From positions 62,001 through 126,000 of the forward strand of contig JAHHRV010000002.1 in NCBI GenBank assembly GCA_020025595.1: a stretch of DNA of 64,000 nucleotides. Direction: 5' to 3'. A model generated the notes under the pieces. That model was not told the DNA's origin. It worked only from the letters and a program-made list of their open reading frames with translations, and ran no database searches. Below are positions 25,877 through 34,646 of this stretch, piece by piece (positions within the stretch are counted from its first letter, which is position 1; each line of letters begins with the position of its first letter). This stretch comes from Oscillospiraceae bacterium. Its GTDB lineage: Bacteria > Bacillota > Clostridia > Oscillospirales > Oscillospiraceae. Position numbers and translations under genes: made by a program.

Positions 25877-26746
25877 TCATTCTTCCGCCACAGGAGGCAT
25901 TTCAAGGGTAAACTTGCCCAGTTTACCGCCCCGGTACTCGTCGATCAGCACCTTTGCCATGCGCTCCGTGTTGATTTCTCCGCGAGCCATCAGGAAGCCC
26001 CGCTTTTTGCCGGCAGCCTCCAGCAGCTCGTATCCGGTTGCGTCCTCCGGCATATCAATGCCATAGCGATCCTTTACCGCATCCGGATAATGCTTCCACA
26101 GCAGCTGCATCAGGAATACCGCCAGCTCTTCCACATCGAGGATCTGCTCCTTGACTGCGCCGGTATAGGCAAGCTTCATGCCAACCTCCGGGTCGTCAAA
26201 CTTCGGCCACAGAATACCGGGAGTGTCCAAAAGCAGCAGGCCATTGTCGACCGTTACCCACTGCTTGCCACGGGTAACGCCGGGACGGTTTTCCGCCTTG
26301 GCGCCCTTTCTTCCGGAAATCTGGTTGATCAAAGTGGATTTACCTACATTGGGGATACCCACCACCATCACACGGACAGGCTTATTCATACCCTTGGCTG
26401 CATTGCGCTGGATTTTCTCCGCCAGAATAGAACGGACAGCAGGCGTAAAGCCTGCAATTCCCTTTCGGCTCTTGCAGTCTGTGGGGACAGCCGCCATGCC
26501 TTTACTCTTAAAATAGTTCACCCATGCCTTGGTCGCCTGGGGGTCTGCCAGATCCATTCGGTTCAGCACGATGATTCTGGGCTTGTTGCCGCAGATACTG
26601 TCAATATCCGGGTTGCGGCTTGCAAAAGGGATGCGGGCATCTACGATTTCGCAGACTGCATCCACAAGCTTCAAATCCGCCTCCATCTGCCGGCGGGTCT
26701 TGGTCATATGACCCGGATACCATTGAATATTCATATTTTCAGCCAT
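25877..26746 (-). CDS. rbgA: Ribosome biogenesis GTPase RbgA (YlqF)
   Basis: A 289-residue circularly permuted GTPase for late 50S assembly. In order: the N-terminal NIQWYPGHMTK, G4 LNRMDL, G1 GIPNVGKSTL, G3 DTPGILWPKF. The start overlaps the lepB stop by one base (TAATG). Confidence 0.96.
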   Translation of the reverse strand: MAENMNIQWYPGHMTKTRRQMEADLKLVDAVCEIVDARIPFASRNPDIDSICGNKPRIIVLNRMDLADPQATKAWVNYFKSKGMAAVPTDCKSRKGIAGFTPAVRSILAEKIQRNAAKGMNKPVRVMVVGIPNVGKSTLINQISGRKGAKAENRPGVTRGKQWVTVDNGLLLLDTPGILWPKFDDPEVGMKLAYTGAVKEQILDVEELAVFLMQLLWKHYPDAVKDRYGIDMPEDATGYELLEAAGKKRGFLMARGEINTERMAKVLIDEYRGGKLGKFTLEMPPVAEE

Positions 26747-27360
26747 TATTTCAGGCCTCCTATTCTACTAAAATCCCGGGAAACCGCAAATTCCCGTTCT
26801 CCCGTTCCGGGAAGCATCAAAAGCACTGCCTTACCCAGAATCTCACGCTCGTCAACCTGTCCGATCAGAGGGTCACGGCTGTCTCTGGAGCCGTTTCGGT
26901 TATCGCCCATCAAAAGGACGCATCCCGGTTCCACCACCAGCGGAAAATCGGTACCTTCATCCAGCGTGGTTTTGGTATTTGTATAAGGCTCATCCAGTGC
27001 AGTGCCGTTGACATAGACGATTCCCTCTTCAAAATCCACATCCACACTCTGGCCTTCCGTTGCAATCACACGCTTTACGATCGGCTCGCCGTCATTGAAC
27101 CGGTCCATAGAGGCAACAACAATATCCCCGTACTCCAGTTCCCCGCACAGCGGATGATTGACCAGCAGCAGATAATCTCCGTCTACCAGTGTACCAAACA
27201 TGGACGAACCGGAAACCACTACCATACGAACAAAAAAGGTAAAAACAAGCAATACAATTGCCAAAATATATACAACATCATGCAGATACTCCAGCAGCAC
27301 ATTCGGCTGATTGGCGCTGCTTTCATCAGATGCACAATTCTTACGATTAGAACGAAACAT
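26746..27360 (-). CDS. lepB: Signal peptidase I
   Basis: A 204-residue type I signal peptidase. It has one membrane helix (VVYILAIVLLVFTFFV, about 28-43), the catalytic Ser box VSGSSMFGTL, the Lys box GEPIVKRVIA and the conserved GDNRNGSRDSR. It cleaves signal peptides outside the membrane. The Ser box has Gly where the family usually has Pro (SMxPTL). The ATG at 27360 has GGAGGAG about 10 bases upstream. Upstream the frame stays open only by running antisense-side through rplS. Order rplS-lepB-rbgA-rnhB as in Bacillus. Confidence 0.94.
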   Translation of the reverse strand: MFRSNRKNCASDESSANQPNVLLEYLHDVVYILAIVLLVFTFFVRMVVVSGSSMFGTLVDGDYLLLVNHPLCGELEYGDIVVASMDRFNDGEPIVKRVIATEGQSVDVDFEEGIVYVNGTALDEPYTNTKTTLDEGTDFPLVVEPGCVLLMGDNRNGSRDSRDPLIGQVDEREILGKAVLLMLPGTGEREFAVSRDFSRIGGLK

Positions 27361-27417
27361 TCCCAAATCGCTCCTCCCTGATGGGGGCTGACTCCCCAAA
27401 ATCGTTATAACATATCC

Positions 27418-27423
27418 ATTATA
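27418..27423 (-). promoter_or_regulatory. Possible -10 box for lepB-rbgA-rnhB operon
   Basis: TATAAT on the minus strand about 60 bases before the lepB ATG, directly after the rplS terminator. No good -35 is visible. Confidence 0.35.
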
Positions 27424-27436
27424 CACAAATTTGGGT

Positions 27437-27469
27437 AATAAAAAAAGAGGGGCAGCCCCTCTTTTTTTA
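27437..27469. terminator. Terminator after rplS
   Basis: Stem AAAAAAGAGGGG/CCCCTCTTTTTT with a three-base loop. It is symmetric, so it works in both directions; here it ends rplS. Confidence 0.88.
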
Positions 27470-27481
27470 TTAAATTTCAGA

Positions 27482-27823
27482 TTAGACTCTTTCCTTGACC
27501 TTAGCAGCCTTACCGAAGCGATCACGCAGGTAGTACAGCTTTGCACGGCGGACCTTGCCCTTACGGACGGTCTCGACGCTGGCCACGCGGGGAGAGTGCA
27601 CGGGGAAGACCTTTTCACAGCCAACGCCGTAGGAAACACGACGAACGGTGATGGTCTCGTTGATGCCGCCATGCTTACGAGCAATGATGGTACCCTCGAA
27701 CACCTGGATTCTCTCACGAGAACCTTCCTTGATGCGAACATGAACGCGAACGGTATCACCAACGCGCATTTCGGGCAGTTCAGTCTTCATGTACTGGCTG
27801 CTCAGTGCCTTAACTAAATCCAT
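27482..27823 (-). CDS. rplS: 50S ribosomal protein L19
   Basis: A 113-residue L19. The pattern VGDTVRVHVRIKEGSRERIQ is followed by FEGTIIARK and the tail YYLRDRFGKAAKVKE. ATG at 27823 with AAGGAGG. Its own promoter and terminator make it a single-gene unit, with an untranslated leader of about 90 bases that could carry an L19 autoregulatory structure. Confidence 0.98.
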   Translation of the reverse strand: MDLVKALSSQYMKTELPEMRVGDTVRVHVRIKEGSRERIQVFEGTIIARKHGGINETITVRRVSYGVGCEKVFPVHSPRVASVETVRKGKVRRAKLYYLRDRFGKAAKVKERV

Positions 27824-27921
27824 ATCTTTGTCCTCCTTAAGATTAGGCGTTCATGCAGCGTGTTGTCCGGCGATATGGTTCCCGGCGCTGTAGAGGACTC
27901 ACCTTGTTTTCAGACTGAGCT

Positions 27922-27950
27922 ATTTTATCATAATATTTCCAATAAATCAA
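27922..27950 (-). promoter_or_regulatory. Promoter of rplS
   Basis: Minus strand: -35 TTGATT (27945-27950), 17-base spacer, -10 TAAAAT (27922-27927). Confidence 0.65.
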
Positions 27951-27980
27951 GTATTTTTTCATCTTTTTCTTTTAACTGTC

Positions 27981-28016
27981 AAAAAAGCACCCGATCACGA
28001 CAATCGGGTGCCTTTT
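27981..28016 (-). terminator. Terminator after the SPOCS/LysM gene
   Basis: Stem GCACCCGAT (27987-27995) and ATCGGGTGC (28003-28011), with TTTTTT on the minus strand, directly after the stop codon. Confidence 0.88.
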
Positions 28017-28017
28017 G

Positions 28018-29523
28018 TTAAATAACAGGAATCAGCAGCAGCTGATTTTCTTCCGGATCTGCTTCCAGTTTGTTCATTTTACGGATTGCCCCTACCGTGG
28101 AGCCGCAGTCCTTGGCAAGATCCCACAGGCTCTGATCGGCATTCTTTGCACGGACGATGACAGAGGGCCGCTCCGGATCCGGCTGATGCTCCTCCCCCAG
28201 GGTGACGGAATGTACCATATTCACGGACTGATTGCACAAAGATTGCAGATCCAATGCGATCTGGGTTTCAAAGCGCCAGTTCTCCCCCATCTTCCGGCAG
28301 GTCGGTGTCCCCTTCACCCAGGAAAAGCAGATGGTATTGCAGGAGGTTTTCCAGTCCCGGGATGCCTCTGATTTTACGGTTTTTCCCACCAAAGTCCCGT
28401 CATTATTCTGAATCAGGGCCTGAAAATTGCAGCCTCCGGATACCGTATCCATTCCCGGCTGTCTGATGACACTGACTGCATCCGGGAGGACGCCCACATC
28501 AATGACCGTGCCATTGGGGGTGTCCAGATCAGCACTGCAGGTCTGCTCCTCCAGAATCTGCTGTGCCCACACGGGCAGCTCCAGGGGCTCATACTCCAGT
28601 TCCACATCTCTGCAGGGACTGTACGCATCCTCCAGAACCTGCACAACCGTCGCAGCATTGATCACATACTGGTTGACGATACCGCACTTCACATGGATGG
28701 TTCCCTCCGGCTGAGGTTCTACCTCCAGACTGGTCAGACACAGCAGATCCGACATCTCAGCGTCCTCTGCATATTCTCCGTCCAGTTCCACATATTGGGC
28801 AAAGGGAAGCTCAAAGTCCTGACTGCAGAATTTACGGTTTTCATCCATATATAATAAATGTAGATTCCCTACACCCCGGAAAACCGCCTTACTGCCCATG
28901 ACCTTCTGGTCCAGAAGCTCTGTCTCCATGTGGAAATAGACCATCTCGTCCACAGGCGGCATTCCCGCCGGCAGATTCAGATCTTCATCCAGCAAAAATG
29001 TTTTCTCGCCGCTTTCTCTGGTCATGATCAGCGGATATGTCCGTTCCAGCCGCTCCACATCCTCGGGCATTTCCCCAGGCTCATAGATTTCAGCCGTTTC
29101 CGGAGACAGGATCTGCACCATCACACCAACGCCTGCTCGCAGGATCATCTTTCGTCCGGACACATTTCTGGCATCCACACTGCGCAGCACACATTCCAGA
29201 CGAATGGTTCCGTCCTCTCCGCTGTCCTGGAAGTCCACATTGGTTTTCCAGGGAATCCAGCTTTCAAATCTCTGGACGGGGCCGTCATCCTCCGGTGCGT
29301 ACAGCACCCATACCATTACCCCGCCATTGATTCCAGCACCATTGGATTTCCAGTCCTTCCCACGCAGGACGACCTGTCCCCAGCTGGCGATGATCCGTCC
29401 GATATCCGGCATGGACTCCGGCAGCTTAACCTCCTGCGTTTGCTCCACATTCACCAGATCATAGCGTTTCTGCCGATAGTAGCGGCATACCTTTTTTTCA
29501 AATGGCAGTTCCAATTGCTTCAC
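28018..29523 (-). CDS. SPOCS (DUF3794) and LysM domain protein, spore-coat type
   Basis: 501 residues without a signal peptide. Two or more beta-rich SPOCS/DUF3794 units fill residues about 20-420 (KLPESMPDIGRII, MVYFHMETEL). A C-terminal LysM follows (about 455-500; SLWDLAKDCGSTVGAIRKMN ... QLLLIPVI). In this family the proteins are thought to build the spore coat or cortex interface, with LysM binding peptidoglycan. It supports a spore-forming host. ATG at 29523 with GGAGTG. No sigma-E or sigma-K promoter was confirmed. Confidence 0.85.
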   Translation of the reverse strand: MKQLELPFEKKVCRYYRQKRYDLVNVEQTQEVKLPESMPDIGRIIASWGQVVLRGKDWKSNGAGINGGVMVWVLYAPEDDGPVQRFESWIPWKTNVDFQDSGEDGTIRLECVLRSVDARNVSGRKMILRAGVGVMVQILSPETAEIYEPGEMPEDVERLERTYPLIMTRESGEKTFLLDEDLNLPAGMPPVDEMVYFHMETELLDQKVMGSKAVFRGVGNLHLLYMDENRKFCSQDFELPFAQYVELDGEYAEDAEMSDLLCLTSLEVEPQPEGTIHVKCGIVNQYVINAATVVQVLEDAYSPCRDVELEYEPLELPVWAQQILEEQTCSADLDTPNGTVIDVGVLPDAVSVIRQPGMDTVSGGCNFQALIQNNDGTLVGKTVKSEASRDWKTSCNTICFSWVKGTPTCRKMGENWRFETQIALDLQSLCNQSVNMVHSVTLGEEHQPDPERPSVIVRAKNADQSLWDLAKDCGSTVGAIRKMNKLEADPEENQLLLIPVI

Positions 29524-29572
29524 TCCTTCTATTAGAATAGTAAAGCATATTCACCTGCCCCCTGAAATATGC

Positions 29573-29725
29573 CTAACAATTCCCTTTCAGGAGCCCAATT
29601 CCAATGGCTATGGTCACACACCCAATGCACAGCCGGAACAGAACCGAATCGATCACCAGGCTGAAGATCATACCGCACCCGAAGGCGATCAGCGCCGCCG
29701 CAAAAACCAGATATCTTCGACACAT
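29573..29725 (-). CDS. Small two-helix membrane protein (unknown)
   Basis: A 50-codon frame with ATG at 29725 and TAG at 29573. The product is MCRRYLVF followed by two hydrophobic stretches (about 5-25 and 30-46) and a KGNC end. The ribosome site GGGAGGC lies eight bases before the ATG, inside the descending arm of the livF terminator. I do not recognise a family. It sits between livF and the SPOCS gene on the same strand. A longer frame overlapping it has no ribosome site. Confidence 0.55.
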   Translation of the reverse strand: MCRRYLVFAAALIAFGCGMIFSLVIDSVLFRLCIGCVTIAIGIGLLKGNC

Positions 29726-29727
29726 AT

Positions 29728-29764
29728 AAAAACGCCTCCCTGCAGCAATATATGCAGGGAGGCG
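29728..29764 (-). terminator. Terminator of the livKHMGF operon
   Basis: Stem CGCCTCCCTGCA (29733-29744) and TGCAGGGAGGCG (29753-29764), with TTTTT on the minus strand. The arm TGCAGGGAGGCG also holds the ribosome site of the small membrane protein gene. Confidence 0.9.
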
Positions 29765-29776
29765 CTGTTTTGTACC

Positions 29777-30475
29777 TTAACCGCCTAAATAGGCTTTTTT
29801 CACTCTGTCACTGCTGCGCAGCTCTTCTCCGGTGCCGGACAGCGTGATCTTTCCGGTTTCCAGGACATAGGCCCGATCCGCAACCGCCAGAGCTTTGCTT
29901 GCGTTCTGTTCAACCAGAAGAACCGTCTTACCTGCCTTGTGCAGGGACTTGATGATCTCAAAAATCTGATCGATCATCAGCGGTGCCAGACCCATGGACG
30001 GCTCATCCAGCATCAGCAGCTTAGGATTTGACATCAACGCTCTTCCCATTGCAAGCATCTGCTGCTCGCCGCCGGACAGAGTGCCTGCCACCTGCTTGCG
30101 GCGTTCTTTCAATCTGGGGAACAGGTCAAATACCATTTCCAGATCATCCTTGTTCAGAGTCTTGTGGATGTATGCACCCATTTCCAGATTCTCCTGAACG
30201 CTCATCTGCAGGAAAACGTGTCTTCCTTCCGGAACATGGGCAAGGCCATGGGGAACCAGCTTGTGGGCATCGGTATGTGTAATATCCTGGCCCATAAAGG
30301 TCACCTTGCCGCTGCGCGGGTGCATCAGACCGGATACCGTTTTCAGGATCGTACTCTTTCCTGCACCGTTTGCTCCGATGAGTGTGACGATTTCACCTTC
30401 ATTAACTTCAAAGGAAACTCCCTTGATGGCGTGAATTGCGCCATAATAGACCTGCAGGTCTTCTACTTTCAGCAT
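29777..30475 (-). CDS. livF: Branched-chain amino-acid ABC transporter ATP-binding protein LivF
   Basis: A 232-residue ATPase. Walker A is GANGAGKST near residue 34, the signature is LSGGEQQ, Walker B is LLMLDEPSMGLAP, and the H-loop position is occupied by VEQN, typical of LivF. It powers uptake with LivG. It lies 14 bases after livG. Confidence 0.95.
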   Translation of the reverse strand: MLKVEDLQVYYGAIHAIKGVSFEVNEGEIVTLIGANGAGKSTILKTVSGLMHPRSGKVTFMGQDITHTDAHKLVPHGLAHVPEGRHVFLQMSVQENLEMGAYIHKTLNKDDLEMVFDLFPRLKERRKQVAGTLSGGEQQMLAMGRALMSNPKLLMLDEPSMGLAPLMIDQIFEIIKSLHKAGKTVLLVEQNASKALAVADRAYVLETGKITLSGTGEELRSSDRVKKAYLGG

Positions 30476-30489
30476 CTTTTCCGCCTCCC

Positions 30490-31320
30490 TTACCCTTTTC
30501 CGAGATATGCTTCGATCACATCAGGGTTGTTTTGAATCTGCTCCGGGGTACCCTTTGCAATGATCTTGCCGTAATTCACTACAGCGATGGTTTCGCACAC
30601 ACCCATCACCAGATTCATGTCGTGCTCAATCAGCAGAACGGCAATGTGGAATGTATCCCGGATCCGGCGAATCTGCTCCATCAGCTCTGCAGTCTCGCTG
30701 GGGTTCATACCGGCAGCCGGTTCATCCAGCAGCAGGATAGACGGGTTCGTCGCCAGTGCACGCACGATTTCCAGTCGGCGCTGAATGCCATAGGGCAGGC
30801 TGCCCGCCGGCATATCCGCAACCTTTTCAAGGCCCATAAAGCGCAGCAGCTCCATTGCCTTTTCGTCTGCCTTCTTCTCTTCTTTATAAAAGCGGGGCAG
30901 GTGCAGCATACTGGTCACAAAGGAGCACGGAATATCGTGGTGCATTCCCACCTTTACATTATCCAATGCGCTCATCTGTGTAAACAGTCGGATATTCTGG
31001 AATGTGCGGGCCACGCCCATGCGATTTACATGAGCAACCGACCGACCCTTGATATCGACACCCTTTACCAGAACGCATCCGCGGGTAGGCTGATAAACGC
31101 CGGTCAGCAGGTTGAAAATCGTCGTCTTGCCCGCACCATTGGGGCCGATCAGACCGGCGATTTCCGTCTGTCCGATGGTGATGCTGAATTCATCTACGGC
31201 AGTCAGGCCGCCGAAATCGATGCCAAGATTACGGACCTCCAGAACGGGAGGCTTTCCCATATCCTCTTCTCGGAAGAAGGTATTGCTGGGAACCTCGATC
31301 AATGTCTTTTTATTTTTCAT
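30490..31320 (-). CDS. livG: Branched-chain amino-acid ABC transporter ATP-binding protein LivG
   Basis: A 276-residue ATPase with Walker A GPNGAGKTT, the LivG-type signature LPYGIQRRLEI, Walker B ILLLDEPAAGMNP and H-loop LIEHDM. It has about 20 extra N-terminal residues before MGKPPVLEV, which could be the real start. It overlaps livM by four bases (ATGA). Confidence 0.95.
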   Translation of the reverse strand: MKNKKTLIEVPSNTFFREEDMGKPPVLEVRNLGIDFGGLTAVDEFSITIGQTEIAGLIGPNGAGKTTIFNLLTGVYQPTRGCVLVKGVDIKGRSVAHVNRMGVARTFQNIRLFTQMSALDNVKVGMHHDIPCSFVTSMLHLPRFYKEEKKADEKAMELLRFMGLEKVADMPAGSLPYGIQRRLEIVRALATNPSILLLDEPAAGMNPSETAELMEQIRRIRDTFHIAVLLIEHDMNLVMGVCETIAVVNYGKIIAKGTPEQIQNNPDVIEAYLGKG

Positions 31321-32393
31321 TCGTCCTCAGCCTCCTTTTTTTGTCCGAAAACCCTTCTCATAACGCTGCCGCTGGATACAGCCTGAACCCAGTTCTTTGC
31401 CTGGGGCGACCAGGTAAAGAGCATGACCACAATCAGAACAATTGCATACATGATCATTCTGTAATCGTACAGGCCACGCAGCATCTCGGGGAGCATATAC
31501 AGCAATGTCGCAGAAATGACACTGCCGAAGATGTTGCCCATGCCGCCCAGCACCACAAATACCAGAATATTGATAGAAGTCGTGAAATCAAACTTCGTTG
31601 CTGTAATTGCAGAGTAGTTCAGGCCGTACAAAGCGCCCGCCATACCTGCGAGGAATGCAGAAACCACAAACGCCTTGATTTTGAAGGAGAATACATTCAG
31701 GCCGACAGACTCTGCGGCGATCCGGTTGTCCCGAATAGCCATGATGGCACGGCCTTCCTTCGAATGGATCAGATTCAGCACAACGACCAGGGTCACAATG
31801 ATCAAAGCAAAACCTACACCGAAGGTGGCGATTTTTTCCACGCCCGTTGTTCCCATAGGGCCGTTCAGAATCATGGAACCATCGGGTTCCATGACGAGGC
31901 CGCTTGCATTCAGAGCAAAATGTAAACCATGGGAGTCCTTGCCGATATACAGGTTGCCGATGATGTTTTTCAGAATTTCGCCAAAGGCCAGCGTCACGAT
32001 TGCAAGGTAGTCACCGCGCAGCCGCAGTACCGGAATACCGATAATGCCGCCGGCAATGCCAGCCATAACGCCGCCGATGACCATGGCAATGAGCAGGCGA
32101 ACCAGATCGTTGCTCACCACATTTGCAATAGAGGATGCCACCACAACACCGGTAAAGGCACCGACACCCATAAAGCCTGCATGGCCCAGGCTCAGTTCGC
32201 CGGAAACGCCGACCACCAGGTTCAGCGAAACTGCCAGAACAATATAAACACAGATTGGAATCAGCTGGCCCTTAACAGAGCTTTTCAGCATTCCCATGGA
32301 GCTGAGCAGCTGCATGACAATAAACGCAACCGTTACCAGCGCAAACACCTTGAAATTGCCGCCGCGTTGCTTTCGATTCAGGTTTTTTCTCAT
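31317..32393 (-). CDS. livM: Branched-chain amino-acid ABC transporter permease LivM
   Basis: A 358-residue membrane permease with about nine hydrophobic segments. The conserved permease patterns GELSLGHAGFMGVGAF and VRLLIAM / LRGDYLAIVTLAFGE mark it as LivM. It lies 12 bases after livH. Confidence 0.94.
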   Translation of the reverse strand: MRKNLNRKQRGGNFKVFALVTVAFIVMQLLSSMGMLKSSVKGQLIPICVYIVLAVSLNLVVGVSGELSLGHAGFMGVGAFTGVVVASSIANVVSNDLVRLLIAMVIGGVMAGIAGGIIGIPVLRLRGDYLAIVTLAFGEILKNIIGNLYIGKDSHGLHFALNASGLVMEPDGSMILNGPMGTTGVEKIATFGVGFALIIVTLVVVLNLIHSKEGRAIMAIRDNRIAAESVGLNVFSFKIKAFVVSAFLAGMAGALYGLNYSAITATKFDFTTSINILVFVVLGGMGNIFGSVISATLLYMLPEMLRGLYDYRMIMYAIVLIVVMLFTWSPQAKNWVQAVSSGSVMRRVFGQKKEAEDE

Positions 32394-32405
32394 ATTGCCA
32401 CCACC

Positions 32406-33287
32406 TTACACTTTCTCCTGCACTGTCTTACCCAGCAGGCCGGCGGGTTTGACCAGCAGAACCAGAATCAGAACAGTGAACACGATTGCATCACTGAACT
32501 GGGTGGATATGTACGCTTTGCTGAGTGTTTCGATGATACCAAGCAGGATGCCGCCCAGCATTGCGCCGGGGATGGAGCCGATACCGCCGAGAACCGCTGC
32601 AGTAAACGCCCGGATACCGGGCATGGAGCCGGTGGTGGGCATCAGCGTGGGAACCGTGCTGCAAAGCAGGACGCCAGCTACTGCAGCCAGAGCAGAACCG
32701 ATTGCAAAAGTGGTGGAAATGGTGCGATTCACGGGAATACCCATCAGCTGAGCAGCATCCCGATCTTCGCTGACCGCACGCATGGCCTTGCCCATTTTGG
32801 TCTTGCCGGTAAACAGGGTCAGTGCAAGCATGATCACAACGCTTGCAACGATAGTGATGATCACTTCACCGGTGATTACCAGTCCGCCGTCAAAGAGCTT
32901 CAGAGGCTCCATGGAGACGATGCTGGTGTAATTCTTGGGAGCGCTGCCCCAAATCAGCTGGGCTGCGTTCTGAAGGAAATAGCTGACACCGATTGCCGTA
33001 ATCAGCACCGCAAGGCTCGGCACGCCTCTCAGAGGTCTGTATGCCAGAGCTTCGATGGTAATACCCAGTACGGTACATACTGCCATTGCAATGACCAGTC
33101 CCACAAGAGGATGCAGGCCCAAATAATTCGTGGCGCAGTAGGACATATATGCGCCGATCATAATCACATCGCCGTGAGCGAAGTTCAGCATATTCGCAAT
33201 GCCGTAAACCATCGTATAGCCAAGGGCAATAATGGCGTACACACTGCCGATACTGATTCCGTTGATCAAATATTGCAAAAAGTTCAC
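32406..33287 (-). CDS. livH: Branched-chain amino-acid ABC transporter permease LivH
   Basis: A 293-residue membrane permease. The N terminus FLQYLINGISIGSVYAIIA, then YTMVYGIANMLNFAHGDV and GSIPGAMLGG are typical of LivH. It is separated from livK by 129 bases that hold a GC-rich hairpin. Confidence 0.94.
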   Translation of the reverse strand: MNFLQYLINGISIGSVYAIIALGYTMVYGIANMLNFAHGDVIMIGAYMSYCATNYLGLHPLVGLVIAMAVCTVLGITIEALAYRPLRGVPSLAVLITAIGVSYFLQNAAQLIWGSAPKNYTSIVSMEPLKLFDGGLVITGEVIITIVASVVIMLALTLFTGKTKMGKAMRAVSEDRDAAQLMGIPVNRTISTTFAIGSALAAVAGVLLCSTVPTLMPTTGSMPGIRAFTAAVLGGIGSIPGAMLGGILLGIIETLSKAYISTQFSDAIVFTVLILVLLVKPAGLLGKTVQEKV

Positions 33288-33377
33288 TTGAATTACCTCT
33301 CCTTCTCGACACCCTATGACGGGAACCTAAAGATTTAAGTCCCTCTCATCGACTACCGCGATTTTTCTATATTGGCT

Positions 33378-33402
33378 GCCGGGCAGGCTGCCCTGCCCGG
33401 TA
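33378..33402 (-). other. GC-rich hairpin between livK and livH
   Basis: Inverted repeat CCGGGCAG/CTGCCCGG (33379-33386, 33393-33400) without a U-tract on the minus strand. It may be an RNA-stability or partial termination element that keeps binding protein levels above permease levels, as is common in ABC operons. Confidence 0.5.
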
Positions 33403-33416
33403 CCGATCCGACTTGA

Positions 33417-34559
33417 TCAGTCGGCGCTTACATACTCACCATTCTGGATCACAACTGCCATGGGAACCTTGGAGACTGCACCGGATGCATCCCAGGTCAT
33501 GCCGGAACCGGTCAGGCCGTCAAAGCTCATGGAAGTAAACTGTTCGACCATCTTCTCGCAGACCTCTTCAGAACTCATGTCCGGGGTAACACCGGCTTCT
33601 GTGCAAGCCTCGTAAATTGCGTATGCCACATCGTAGGCATCAGCGGCGAACTGGTTGGGAACGGTATCGAACTTTTCGATATACTTCTTAACGAAGTTCT
33701 GGGTTTTTTCATCATCTGCATCCGCTGCAAAGGGGGTCAGCAGCACCAGGCCTTCAGCGAGCTTGGGGTCAAAGCCTTCGGTGGCCAGGATTCCGTCCAT
33801 GCCGTCACAGCCGAAGAAGGTGGGCTTGTAGCCGATCTTATCAGCATAGGTCAGAACCTGAGCAGCTTCTGTAGCATAGAACGGCATGAACACCAGATCT
33901 GCACCGGCTGCCTGACACTTGGTAACCTGAGTGGACAGATCGGACTTGTTTGCGGAGGTGAAAGCTTCCACGCACACAACATTCAGTCCCTTAGCCTTGG
34001 CCTCGGTTTCAAATGTGGAATAGACGCCGGCGGAATACAGGTCAGAAGAGTCGTAGATCACGCCGATTACTGCATCGGAGAAATGTGCCGCAAAATAGTC
34101 TGCAGCAGCAAGACCCAGGTTGGGATCAGAGAAGCATACCTGGAATACGCTGTCGCCTGCCTTGATGACATCGGGGCCGGAGGCAGAAGGTGTCAGCATA
34201 AACATATTGTCTGCTGCACATTCCGGAGCAACCGCATTTGCGCAGCCTGTGGTCGTAGGACCGGCCATAATATGCATACCCCAATCCTTCAGGGTGTTGT
34301 AGGCATTAACTGCTTTTTCGCTGTCGGCTTCGTCGTCCTGTGCATTCTGTTCAAACTGAAGACCGCCCTTTGCGTTCAGCTCTTCGATTGCGATTTCCAT
34401 GCCGTTTTTAACTGCGTTTCCGTAAACAGCGTTGGAACCGGTCAGCGGGCCGGAAGTGCCCAGCTTAATGGTGTTGGAATCGCTGTTGCCACCGGCACAG
34501 CCTGCGAATGTGGCTGCCATCAGGGCAGCTGCAAGAGCCATCGATAAAACCTTTTTCAT
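33417..34559 (-). CDS. livK: Branched-chain amino-acid ABC transporter substrate-binding lipoprotein LivK
   Basis: 380 residues. A lipoprotein signal peptide ends at Cys21 (TFAGC). The mature part is a type I periplasmic-binding fold with IKLGTSGPLTGSNAVYGNAVKNG, then AGPTTTGCANAVAP and FADAYDVAYAIYEA-like elements. It catches branched-chain or similar amino acids outside the membrane and delivers them to LivHMGF. It is first in the operon and lies directly behind the leader-peptide attenuator. ATG at 34559 with AAGGAGAGAAG. Confidence 0.95.
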   Translation of the reverse strand: MKKVLSMALAAALMAATFAGCAGGNSDSNTIKLGTSGPLTGSNAVYGNAVKNGMEIAIEELNAKGGLQFEQNAQDDEADSEKAVNAYNTLKDWGMHIMAGPTTTGCANAVAPECAADNMFMLTPSASGPDVIKAGDSVFQVCFSDPNLGLAAADYFAAHFSDAVIGVIYDSSDLYSAGVYSTFETEAKAKGLNVVCVEAFTSANKSDLSTQVTKCQAAGADLVFMPFYATEAAQVLTYADKIGYKPTFFGCDGMDGILATEGFDPKLAEGLVLLTPFAADADDEKTQNFVKKYIEKFDTVPNQFAADAYDVAYAIYEACTEAGVTPDMSSEEVCEKMVEQFTSMSFDGLTGSGMTWDASGAVSKVPMAVVIQNGEYVSAD

Positions 34560-34593
34560 AATACTTCTCTCCTTAATAAAATTGCGTATTTAT

Positions 34594-34629
34594 ACAAAAA
34601 AGGCGGTTGCGTTTTGTTCGCAACCGCCT
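34594..34629 (-). terminator. Attenuator terminator before livK (segments 3 and 4)
   Basis: On the minus strand: AGGCGGTTGC (34620-34629), a nine-base loop, GCAACCGCCT (34601-34610), then TTTTTTGT. It lies between the leader-peptide stop and livK, so it must be passed for the operon to be expressed. Segment 3 can also pair with segment 2 (GCAACCGC, minus strand, 34654-34661), which gives the antiterminator. Confidence 0.88.
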
Positions 34630-34646
34630 AAGTATACGATAGAATT

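Noticed and set aside
27361..27762. N-terminal extension of lepB by 134 codons
   Set aside because: It runs through the rplS terminator and overlaps rplS in another frame; the ATG at 27360 has the ribosome site.
31929..33338. 469-codon plus-strand frame
   Set aside because: Antisense to livM and livH, His/Asn/Gln-rich shadow.
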